Source: a virus
Direction: 5' to 3' (one strand)
IMG/VR virus record: IMGVR_UViG_3300046468_000223
Location: 1 to 28,845 of that record
DNA length: 28,845 nt
Position numbers and translations under genes: made by a program. The notes below the pieces were generated by a model. It ran no database searches. It was not told where the DNA came from and worked only from the letters and a program-made list of their open reading frames with translations. Position 1 is the stretch's first letter. Every line of letters begins with the position of its first letter. This document shows positions 22,451-28,845 of this stretch, in pieces.

Positions 22451-22974
22451 TGGCAAGTGTGTATAAAAGAAAACTTACAAGAAGAGAAATAGAACAAGAA
22501 GAAGCTGCTAAAACTAGAATAGCTATATGGTGTTGTTTTATGGGTGCAATAATGTTTTTAATGGTTATTGGTCAAAGCTTAAATGCAGACGAGATGGTAC
22601 ATAAGTTTAAGTCGCCATCATTCTCTGGTGTAGGCACATCTGCACATTATCTAACCATAGAGAACCAACAGTTTAATCGTAAGCAAGCGCTTAAAGCAGA
22701 AATAAAAGCATTACAAGAAGAGATAGAAAGAGATAAAGAAAACACCACTCTTGCAAGATTTATAAGAAACCTAGAGTCAAGAATCTATGCACAACTATCA
22801 AGACAACTTGTAGAAAATTTATTTGGTGAAACTCCAAGTGATAGTGGTGTTTTAAGTTTAGAAGGAAATACTATAGAGTATAATGTTGTAGACGGAATTA
22901 TAACTTTAAACATAACTGACTCAGATGGTAATACGACAACTATATCTCTTCCTATCGGTAGCTTTACTTTCTAG
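22450..22974 (+). CDS. csgF: CsgF-family curli assembly protein
   Basis: A 174-residue protein matching CsgF. After a hydrophobic export segment (~24-46, ending SLNA) the mature part starts DEMVHKFKSPSFSGVG, the region that in CsgF plugs into the CsgG pore. Then come TIENQQFNRKQALKAEIKAL, ENTTLARFIRNLESRIYAQL and LEGNTIEYNVVDG, and the protein ends with the beta segment ITLNITDSDGNTTTISLPIG. In bacteria CsgF sits on the outer face of the CsgG nonamer and couples secretion to nucleation of the amyloid. The N-terminal 23 charged residues before the export segment are longer than usual. It has AAGGA before the ATG and overlaps csgG by 50 bases. Confidence 0.88.
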   Translation: MASVYKRKLTRREIEQEEAAKTRIAIWCCFMGAIMFLMVIGQSLNADEMVHKFKSPSFSGVGTSAHYLTIENQQFNRKQALKAEIKALQEEIERDKENTTLARFIRNLESRIYAQLSRQLVENLFGETPSDSGVLSLEGNTIEYNVVDGIITLNITDSDGNTTTISLPIGSFTF

Positions 22975-23746
22975 TTGCGCGTTAATAATAGATCCGTTAG
23001 AAAATAATCTACCTCCAATTCAAAAAATAGAAAAGCCAACGATAGGCTCGTTGCTTGTACCTGAACTTGCAAACATAAAATCAAACAACAAAGTAAAGCC
23101 AGTCGTAGCTATATATCAAGGTTCTTTTACAGACCAAACAGGACAAAGAAGAAGCAATAGTGCTTATGCAACCTTTTCATCTGCGGTAACGCAGGCACCA
23201 GATGCCTACCTGATTAGAGCCTTAAAACACGCAGGCAGTAGTAATAATGGCTTCTTTGATGTGGTTGAGCGTGTTGGTTTAGACAATGTAACCAAAGAGC
23301 GACAAATCATTAGGAGCGCCAGGCAACAAAACAAAGAAAAGCAGAAGTTACCAGATTTATTGTTTGCTGGTTTGATAATGCAAGGTGGCGTGATATCATA
23401 CGAAAGTAATGTAAAGTCTGGGGGTGCAGGCGCTAGGTATTTAGGCATTGGAATGTCTAGGCAATACAAGCAAGACACCGTAACCATATCTTTACGAACT
23501 GTATCTGTAAGTACAGGTAGGGTGTTACTAGAAGTATTAGTAACTAAAACGATATTAAGTGCATCTATCGATCAAGATATATTTCGTTTTATTACTGACA
23601 ATACCGAACTAGTGGAAATAGAAAACGGTTTAGTCAGGAACGAGTCAATCAATATAGCACTACAAACAGCAATAGAAACCGCTGTTTTAGAAACAATTAA
23701 AGAAGGAACAACCAGAGGATATTGGAATATTGATGAGCAAGAATGA
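22925..23746 (+). CDS. csgG: CsgG-family outer-membrane lipoprotein pore
   Basis: A 273-residue protein with a lipoprotein signal: MVIRQLYLFLSVALLSSCAL (lipobox LSSC, Cys18). The family signature YESNVKSGGAGARYLGIG (~159-176) is almost exactly as in bacterial CsgG. The DTVTISLRTVSVSTGRVL strand, TKTILS, and the end TAIETAVLETIKEG with RGYWNID are also present. CsgG assembles as a nonamer, forms a beta-barrel in the outer membrane and exports curli subunits. Length is normal, so the pore should be functional. Near the constriction the segment RSNSAYATFSSAV differs from E. coli at the Tyr and Asn positions. It starts inside csgF and overlaps the next gene by 14 bases. Confidence 0.93.
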   Translation: MVIRQLYLFLSVALLSSCALIIDPLENNLPPIQKIEKPTIGSLLVPELANIKSNNKVKPVVAIYQGSFTDQTGQRRSNSAYATFSSAVTQAPDAYLIRALKHAGSSNNGFFDVVERVGLDNVTKERQIIRSARQQNKEKQKLPDLLFAGLIMQGGVISYESNVKSGGAGARYLGIGMSRQYKQDTVTISLRTVSVSTGRVLLEVLVTKTILSASIDQDIFRFITDNTELVEIENGLVRNESINIALQTAIETAVLETIKEGTTRGYWNIDEQE

Positions 23747-24467
23747 TTTAGGAATAATAAGTTACTACAGCATATTGGGATTAACCCTTGCTGGTTTATC
23801 TGCGTATGCAGCTGACAATGAAATATATGTTGACCAAAGCGGTAACACAGCAAACATTGACTTAGAACAACTTGGTTCAGGTAATATTATTGGTGGTCTA
23901 TTAAGTACGGCAGGCAGTATGACTGCATTAGACCTTGATGGTATAAGTCTAACATTAGACATAAACCAATTAGGTGATACTAACAAATTTTTAGGTGATA
24001 TATACGGTGATTCTGTAACAGGCTTATTTGAGTTTGACGGAGATACTAATACGTTCACTATACAAGCTGATCCTACAAACACCTTTGGTATAGATAACTC
24101 AAACTATAATGTAGATGTAACTGGTAGCACTAACACATTCACACTTGATACAGGAACAACAGCTTTAGCATCTGGTCTTGATTTAGACTGGGTTATCAAC
24201 GGTGACGGCAACACTTTTGATTTTGATATAAACTATGATGGTGCTACTAACTATGTTGATGTAGACGGAGATAGTAATACAGTAAACTTTACAGGAAGCG
24301 GATATGCAGGCGGATATTTTTATCTTGACCAAACAGGCAACAGCAGAACTTTTAATATACAGCAACTAAGTACCCAAGATAATGACTGGCTTAAAATTAT
24401 ATCTAATGGCAATAATGGTACTATTTGCGTCATTCAAAACGACCAGGGTACAAGCACAAGCTGTTGA
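23733..24467 (+). CDS. Curlin-like secreted repeat protein (putative CsgG substrate)
   Basis: A 244-residue protein with an export signal (IISYYSILGLTLAGLSAYAA, cleavage near ADN) and a mature part made of Asn/Gly/Asp/Thr-rich beta repeats. Curli-type x-Q-x-G-x-x-N units are visible (YVDQSGNTAN, LEQLGSGN, INQLGDTN, YLDQTGN). Degenerate GDxN/GSTN units are spaced in between (FDGDTNTFTI, TGSTNTFTLD, NGDGNTFDFD, DGDSNTVNF). This is a beta-solenoid amyloid pattern as in CsgA/CsgB, but longer and more acidic. Two cysteines near the end (TICVIQNDQ and STSC) could form a disulfide. Its position right after csgG marks it as the exported cargo. The last 86 bases overlap the FecR gene. Confidence 0.82.
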   Translation: MSKNDLGIISYYSILGLTLAGLSAYAADNEIYVDQSGNTANIDLEQLGSGNIIGGLLSTAGSMTALDLDGISLTLDINQLGDTNKFLGDIYGDSVTGLFEFDGDTNTFTIQADPTNTFGIDNSNYNVDVTGSTNTFTLDTGTTALASGLDLDWVINGDGNTFDFDINYDGATNYVDVDGDSNTVNFTGSGYAGGYFYLDQTGNSRTFNIQQLSTQDNDWLKIISNGNNGTICVIQNDQGTSTSC

Positions 24468-25497
24468 CGTAGGAAACATATCTGAATTAACTGGCAAAGC
24501 TAGTGTTGTTAGAGATAAACCTTATAGTGCTGAACTAGCATTTAACATCCAACAAAACGATGAAGCCGTAACGACTGATGGTCGTATGGCTATTAGGTTT
24601 ATAGACGATTCACAAGTAAAACTAACCGAACATTCGCAACTTACCATAGATGAATACATCTTTGACCCCAACCCTAGCAAATCTAAAATGGCCATTACCT
24701 TTGGTCTTGGTACGGCTAGGTTTATTACTGGCGGTCTAAACAGGATAGATAAAAACAATATAGATCTTAAAACACCCACAGCAAATATAGCAATTCGTGG
24801 GACTGATTTTACAGTTACCGTAGATGAAATAGGCAGGTCTTTGCTAATACTTTTACCAGATGAATTTGGTAATTCTAGTGGTGAGATATTAGTAACTACA
24901 GCCATGGGTACAGTTACACTAAACAAGCCCTACGAAGCTACAACGGTAGATGTCTTTGAGAAATCACCCAGCTCACCTGTCATCTTAGACCTAACACTAG
25001 ACCTTATAGACAACATGCTTATTGTTAATCCTCCTAAAGAAGAGGTAGTTGCAGAAGAAACAACACAAACCAAAAAGAAAAACATATTAGACTTTGATGG
25101 TTTAGATGAGGACTTTTTAGAAGAAGATTTCCTAGACTCAGAAAAAGAACTAGAGTTTACAGAGTTAGATATAAACTATCTTGATGTAAACTTCTTAGAA
25201 GATTTACTAGATGTCATAGACGCACTACAAGAAATACAACAAGAAGATCAGCTGGCACAAGATGCCACATCTACTAATATTGTTGGTACTAAACTGGGTC
25301 AAGACTTAGGCACCCAAATAACATCTTTTATAACAGGAGAAGTATTAACACTTATGCGTAGCGTGAGTGATACAGCTAGAGTAGATATAGACTCTGCTGG
25401 TAGTTATACTGTTATCTTTATACAAGATGGTGCATCCAATGTTATTAAAATAAATGGTGGTACTGGCAGCACTATCAAAATCACTCAAAGTAATTAA
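24382..25497 (+). CDS. Exported FecR-domain protein
   Basis: A 371-residue protein with a signal peptide (LYLMAIMVLFASFKTTRVQA, mature from ~26) and a FecR domain at ~30-190: GNISELTGKASVVRD, DGRMAIRFIDDSQVKLTEHS, then TPTANIAIRGTDFTVTVDE. FecR domains are periplasmic sensing or ligand-binding modules, and in bacteria they are often encoded next to CHASE2 cyclases, as here. A strongly acidic linker (~230-300, with LDEDFLEEDFLDSEKELEF) follows, then a C-terminal beta part ending NVIKINGG and GSTIKITQSN, which echoes curlin repeats. It starts 86 bases inside the curlin-like gene, in another frame, and ends with a TAATG overlap to the cyclase. Confidence 0.85.
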   Translation: MTGLKLYLMAIMVLFASFKTTRVQAQAVDVGNISELTGKASVVRDKPYSAELAFNIQQNDEAVTTDGRMAIRFIDDSQVKLTEHSQLTIDEYIFDPNPSKSKMAITFGLGTARFITGGLNRIDKNNIDLKTPTANIAIRGTDFTVTVDEIGRSLLILLPDEFGNSSGEILVTTAMGTVTLNKPYEATTVDVFEKSPSSPVILDLTLDLIDNMLIVNPPKEEVVAEETTQTKKKNILDFDGLDEDFLEEDFLDSEKELEFTELDINYLDVNFLEDLLDVIDALQEIQQEDQLAQDATSTNIVGTKLGQDLGTQITSFITGEVLTLMRSVSDTARVDIDSAGSYTVIFIQDGASNVIKINGGTGSTIKITQSN

Positions 25498-27284
25498 TGA
25501 AGCGACTACTATTCACCATACTTATAATACTAGTGTTGCCTGTCTTATATCAGTCAACGCCAACAGAAACATTAAAACTAAAAGTATTTGACTATCTTGT
25601 ACCTACACAAGATCCTTCTGGCTACTTTACTATTCTTAACATAACCGAAGAAGATATAGATACAGAAGGCGGTTGGCCTATACCAAGGCAAAGACTAGGT
25701 GAAATACATAAACAGATTATAGATGCTGGTGCATTAGGTGTAGGTTGGGTTGTTAGTTTTCCGCACCCAGATAGATTTGGTGGTGATGAATTTTTTGCGG
25801 AGTCCTTAAGACATGGTACATCGATTTTGGCTTCATTTGAATACCCAAATGAAATATACCCAAAAACAGTTGGTACAGTCATCAAAGGACCTGATGTTGG
25901 TGGTATGCTTGCAAAGGGTGTAGTACAGAATACTCACAACCTTAGAACTAACTATATACAAGAAGGTATATCTGCTGCACCCACCGATGTTGATAATCTA
26001 GTCAGAAGAATACCCTTACTACTTAAAACACCAGATGGTTATGTTTCTTCTTTTGGTACAGAAGTATTAAAAGCACTAACAGGTGCAAGAACTTATATTA
26101 TAAAAACCAGTGATAATGGAATACAGGAAATATCAGTCAGAGGAATACCACCGATCAAAACAGACAACCTTGGTCGTAAGTGGATTAGTTGGGTAGATAC
26201 ACCACAAACAGATTTACAAGAAATGAATGTTGCTGGTAAGTTTGTATTTCTTGGAATTACCGCACCAGGAATCATGCCACAAATTGCAACTCCAACTGGA
26301 TTATTAGAACCACACAAAATTCAAGCAGCATTATCTGAGTCAATTCTTATAGAAAACTCTCCAAGGATTCCAGAATGGTCATTGGTGGCTGAAATTTTGA
26401 TTTTTGGAATTTTCGTGTCGTTGACATGGCTTGTAATCAATTATCTCGGTGTAATTAAGGGTCTAAGTATCGCTGTAATTTTGCTCTTCACCACAGGCTT
26501 CTTAGAAGCTTTTAGCGTTCAGAAAGGTTATTTGATAGATTTTTCATGGACTTTTATCTCACAAATCATAACTTCTACTATTGCCTTCTATATTAACTAC
26601 AAAAAGCAATATAAATTGCGTCAACAAATTAAAAAACAGTTTGAACATTACTTAGATCCAAGACAAGTAAAACAATTACAAGACAATCCTAGTTTGTTAA
26701 AACTTGGTGGTGAGAAAAAAGAAGCAACATTTTTATTTACAGATGTTAGAGGTTTTACATCTTTATCAGAAAGATTAACTCCAGAAGAAGTAACTGAGAT
26801 TATGAACAAGGCTTTGACCATACAATCAGATGCAGTACAAAAATATGGTGGCATGGTAGATAAGTATATTGGTGATGCAATGATGGCTATATTTAATGCA
26901 CCCATAGATTTAGACGATCATAGAAACAAAGCAGTAGAAACAGCAATAGAAATAACCAAAAACATGAAGGAAGCAGGACTAGGCATAGAAATAGGTATAG
27001 GTATTAATACTGGTGAAGCTGTTATAGGCAACATGGGGAGCGATACTAGGTTTGATTATTCTGCTATTGGTGATTGTGTAAATACAGCAGCAAGACTAGA
27101 ATCAGCAACCAAAGAAGTAGGAAAAGACATATTGATTGGTTATTCTACTGCCATAAATTGTAAATTTAAGTTAAAATTATTAAAACCGATAAGTGTTAAA
27201 GGCAAAAGCCAAAAACTATCGATATATACAATAGACGAGGAAACATTATGCCAAAAGGAAAAGGAACATACGGAAGTAAAGTAG
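25497..27284 (+). CDS. CHASE2-type membrane class III adenylate cyclase
   Basis: A 595-residue protein. TM1 (~4-20), a large periplasmic region (~21-293; CHASE2-like, with FTILNITEEDIDTEGGWPIP and FVFLGITAPGI), then three TM spans (~297-316, 318-338, 343-367), a short coiled linker and a class III cyclase domain (~405-580). Catalytic residues are all in place: metal Asp416 in FLFTDVRGFT and Asp460 in DKYIGDAMMAIF; adenine-selecting Lys456 and Asp526 (SAIGDCVNTAARLE); Asn529 and Arg533 for the transition state. It should make cAMP from ATP in the host cytoplasm in response to a periplasmic cue, probably sensed with the FecR protein. A full-length cyclase is exceptional in a phage. Confidence 0.93.
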   Translation: MKRLLFTILIILVLPVLYQSTPTETLKLKVFDYLVPTQDPSGYFTILNITEEDIDTEGGWPIPRQRLGEIHKQIIDAGALGVGWVVSFPHPDRFGGDEFFAESLRHGTSILASFEYPNEIYPKTVGTVIKGPDVGGMLAKGVVQNTHNLRTNYIQEGISAAPTDVDNLVRRIPLLLKTPDGYVSSFGTEVLKALTGARTYIIKTSDNGIQEISVRGIPPIKTDNLGRKWISWVDTPQTDLQEMNVAGKFVFLGITAPGIMPQIATPTGLLEPHKIQAALSESILIENSPRIPEWSLVAEILIFGIFVSLTWLVINYLGVIKGLSIAVILLFTTGFLEAFSVQKGYLIDFSWTFISQIITSTIAFYINYKKQYKLRQQIKKQFEHYLDPRQVKQLQDNPSLLKLGGEKKEATFLFTDVRGFTSLSERLTPEEVTEIMNKALTIQSDAVQKYGGMVDKYIGDAMMAIFNAPIDLDDHRNKAVETAIEITKNMKEAGLGIEIGIGINTGEAVIGNMGSDTRFDYSAIGDCVNTAARLESATKEVGKDILIGYSTAINCKFKLKLLKPISVKGKSQKLSIYTIDEETLCQKEKEHTEVK

Positions 27285-27325
27285 GTAGACCACCTAAAAA
27301 GAAAACCAAAAAAAATAAAAAATGA
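27248..27325 (+). CDS. 25-residue AT-hook-like microprotein
   Basis: A very short frame lying in the 3' end of the cyclase gene (37-base overlap) and ending ATGA over the holin start. The product MPKGKGTYGSKVGRPPKKKT plus KKNKK contains GRPPKKK, close to an AT-hook core. Proteins starting MPKGKGTYGSK are familiar to me from phage genomes. Translation is supported by the exact ATGA overlap. Function is unknown; DNA binding is plausible. Confidence 0.6.
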   Translation: MPKGKGTYGSKVGRPPKKKTKKNKK

Positions 27326-27702
27326 TTGACAAGCTAATAGGTCCAGTAAGCGACATAGTTAGTAAGCTAGTACCTGACAAGGACTTACAGGCAAAACTAA
27401 ACCATGAACTTAAAACAGAACTACATAAAGCAAATATGGCTCAAGTGGAAATTAATAAAATTGAAGCTGGCCATAAGTCTATATTTGTTAGCGGCTGGCG
27501 GCCATTTGTGGGTTGGACTTGCGGTATTGCTTTGCTTTATCACTTTTTGCTTCAGCCTATTATTATCTTCGCACTCTCAGCATTTGGAATATCTTTTGTA
27601 CTACCATCCTTTGACATGGGATCGCTAATGACTGTATTGATGGGTATGTTAGGACTTGGCGGACTTAGAACATTTGAAAAAACTAAAGGAGTTGCTAGAT
27701 GA
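27322..27702 (+). CDS. Holin (GTA-type 3-TM holin family)
   Basis: A 126-residue protein with a charged helical N-terminus (DKDLQAKLNHELKTELHKAN), then the motif SIFVSGWRPFVGWTCGIALL and hydrophobic spans at ~58-88 and ~92-117. This is characteristic of the GTA_holin_3TM family. It would perforate the inner membrane at lysis to release or activate the endolysin encoded next, which it overlaps by four bases (ATGA). A KTKGVAR tail remains cytoplasmic. Confidence 0.88.
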   Translation: MIDKLIGPVSDIVSKLVPDKDLQAKLNHELKTELHKANMAQVEINKIEAGHKSIFVSGWRPFVGWTCGIALLYHFLLQPIIIFALSAFGISFVLPSFDMGSLMTVLMGMLGLGGLRTFEKTKGVAR

Positions 27703-28070
27703 GTTGGGATAACTTTAAACTAGAAGAATTTGCTTGTAAGCATTGTGGTGAAAACAAAATAGAGCATGAGCTTATAGACAAACTACAAGCGCTTAGAACT
27801 GATTGTGGTTTTCCATTTAAAATAACAAGTGGTTATAGATGTGCTGAACATCCTGTAGAAATAAACAAATCAAAACCAGGCACACACGCTGTTGGTTTAG
27901 CAGCTGATATAGGTGTTAGAGGCAAGCAGGCATTAGAGATTATATCCAAAGCTAGAGACTATGGTTTTACTGGTATTGGAGTTAACCAAAAAGGTGGTGC
28001 TAGGTTTATACACTTAGATATATCTAAAGATTCACAAGGCCGACCAAGACCACATATTTGGAGTTATTAG
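27699..28070 (+). CDS. M15-family peptidase endolysin
   Basis: A 123-residue protein matching the phage Peptidase_M15_3 type: an N-terminal LEEFACKHCG (Cys13, Cys16), KITSGYRCAEHP, then the zinc ligands GTHAVGLAAD (His63, Asp70) and FIHLD (His105). It cleaves peptide cross-links in peptidoglycan (D,D- or L,D-type). No signal peptide is present, so it needs the adjacent holin for access. Length is normal for a single-domain endolysin. Confidence 0.92.
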   Translation: MSWDNFKLEEFACKHCGENKIEHELIDKLQALRTDCGFPFKITSGYRCAEHPVEINKSKPGTHAVGLAADIGVRGKQALEIISKARDYGFTGIGVNQKGGARFIHLDISKDSQGRPRPHIWSY

Positions 28071-28071
28071 C

Positions 28072-28305
28072 ATGGACCCAATGATGTATTGGAATATAAT
28101 TATTACTTTAATCTTTGCTCCTATAGTCCACAGCATAAGAACTAACGCGACAGAATTAAAAAGAGTTGATATACTTCTCAATAAGACTCGCGAAGAAGTT
28201 GCAAAAGATTATGTAACTAAGGTTGAATTAACAATCAGCATAGACAGAGTTATAGATCGTTTAGACAAACTAGACGAAAAAATGGACAAGTTAATAACAG
28301 GTTAA
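28072..28305 (+). CDS. Membrane-anchored coiled-coil protein (lysis accessory?)
   Basis: A 77-residue protein with one N-terminal hydrophobic span (MMYWNIIITLIFAPIVHSI) and a charged helical, heptad-rich C-terminus (ISIDRVIDRLDKLDEKMDKL). Its layout is similar to an inner-membrane spanin subunit or a small holin accessory, and its place right after holin and endolysin supports this. No outer-membrane spanin lipoprotein is seen next to it. Confidence 0.75.
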   Translation: MDPMMYWNIIITLIFAPIVHSIRTNATELKRVDILLNKTREEVAKDYVTKVELTISIDRVIDRLDKLDEKMDKLITG

Positions 28306-28306
28306 T

Positions 28307-28845
28307 ATGGCAATAAAATCAGAAGATCCTAGGGAATATATAGCAGCATTAGGCGATATCAGTTCGTTATTAGGCGGTAACTTAGGTTTAGGCTCTGCTA
28401 ATATAGCTAACTTAAATAATGTTGGTAGAGGCAAAGGTTCTTTTCTTGGTCAAATTGCAGACATACGACAACAACAACAAGGACCACAATTAGGTCCAGA
28501 TGATTTTGGTAGTTACACAATACCAATGTCTGACCCAACATATTCAAGTGGTTTTGACTATGCGCGTTCTATAGCTGGCGGTATGCCAATGTCTCAAGTC
28601 ATTGCACCAGGCGTGGGTTATTCCCCAGAAAAACCAATGGGTTTTACACAAGAACAATTAAACATACCTAAAGACATGCCAGCACCACCACCACGTTCTC
28701 GCTCTATAGATCGCAGCCGTGATGATGTTGATTTTTTAGAAAGAGGTATTGGTGGTGTAAATATACCTGTAGATAGAAAACAAGACTTTCCTCCTTTAAG
28801 TAACTTACTAAACATAGGTAAATTATTTGGTGGTGGTTTTGACCA
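28307..28845 (+). CDS. Unknown protein, 3' partial
   Basis: The gene runs off the right edge; 179 codons are visible, beginning MAIKSEDPREYIAALGDISS. It is rich in Gly, Pro, Gln and Asn with low-complexity parts (ADIRQQQQGPQLGPDDFGSY, PAPPPRSRSIDRSRDD), no signal peptide and no catalytic motif. The next gene or genes, possibly capsid assembly, are not seen. A structural or scaffold-type role is only a guess. Confidence 0.7.
   Translation, partial: MAIKSEDPREYIAALGDISSLLGGNLGLGSANIANLNNVGRGKGSFLGQIADIRQQQQGPQLGPDDFGSYTIPMSDPTYSSGFDYARSIAGGMPMSQVIAPGVGYSPEKPMGFTQEQLNIPKDMPAPPPRSRSIDRSRDDVDFLERGIGGVNIPVDRKQDFPPLSNLLNIGKLFGGGFD

Noticed and set aside
1-28845. tRNA genes, CRISPR arrays, insertion sequences, integrase or attachment sites
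   Set aside because: I looked for cloverleaf-like patterns, regular spaced repeats, transposase or integrase motifs and found none. A temperate lifestyle cannot be claimed from this window.

Overview
This window looks like about two thirds of a tailed-phage genome (Caudoviricetes). It is AT-rich (roughly 38-40% G+C by eye), densely packed, with many overlapping stop/start codons and mostly AGGAG-type ribosome binding sites. The portal, the gp10-like protein and the intramolecular-chaperone tail genes suggest a podovirus-like particle. Several small proteins resemble ones common in uncultured marine phages. I see no integrase, DNA polymerase or CI-type repressor. No major capsid gene is recognisable; it probably lies beyond the right end. 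Both ends cut through genes (a tail fibre on the left, an unknown protein on the right). The host should be a diderm bacterium because the phage carries outer-membrane secretion genes.

Layout. (1) 1-8.4 kb, plus strand: tail fibre 3' end with S74 chaperone, small tail genes, a P22 gp10-like protein, a gp13/GNAT-like protein, a Gln/Ala-rich protein with a second S74-like end, two large putative ejection proteins and a small PD-(D/E)XK-like nuclease. (2) 8.4-9.0 kb, minus strand: two small genes including DUF3310, diverging from the replication operon across a palindrome/promoter region. (3) 9.06-14.4 kb, plus strand: replication and recombination. This holds an HTH regulator, a Cas4/RecB-like nuclease (DUF2800), an AAA ATPase, an SSB-like protein with an acidic DDAPF tail, a zinc-motif protein, a Toprim/RepA-like primase-helicase, an iteron-like region and a winged-helix protein. 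(4) 14.5-16.9 kb, minus strand: an MT-A70 methyltransferase and ten tiny genes, several of them below usual ORF cut-offs and joined by ATGA/GTGA overlaps. (5) 17.1-21.4 kb, plus strand: small terminase, large terminase, portal. (6) 21.4-22.4 kb: small, strongly basic or membrane-anchored proteins, one with an AT-hook. (7) 22.45-27.28 kb: CsgF, CsgG lipoprotein, a curlin-like secreted repeat protein, a FecR-domain exported protein, and a CHASE2-type membrane class III adenylate cyclase with all key catalytic residues. (8) 27.25-28.3 kb: an AT-hook microprotein, 3-TM holin, M15 endolysin and a membrane coiled-coil protein.

The most remarkable feature is region 7: an apparently complete curli-like export unit (pore, pore accessory, amyloid-like substrate) joined to a FecR/CHASE2 cAMP signalling pair. 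It is embedded in the late operon between portal and lysis genes, with every gene overlapping the next. The sequence predicts that infected cells would export an amyloid-like protein through a phage-encoded outer-membrane pore and make cAMP from a phage-encoded inner-membrane cyclase. Whether this serves lysis, superinfection exclusion, aggregation of infected cells or metabolic reprogramming cannot be told from sequence alone.
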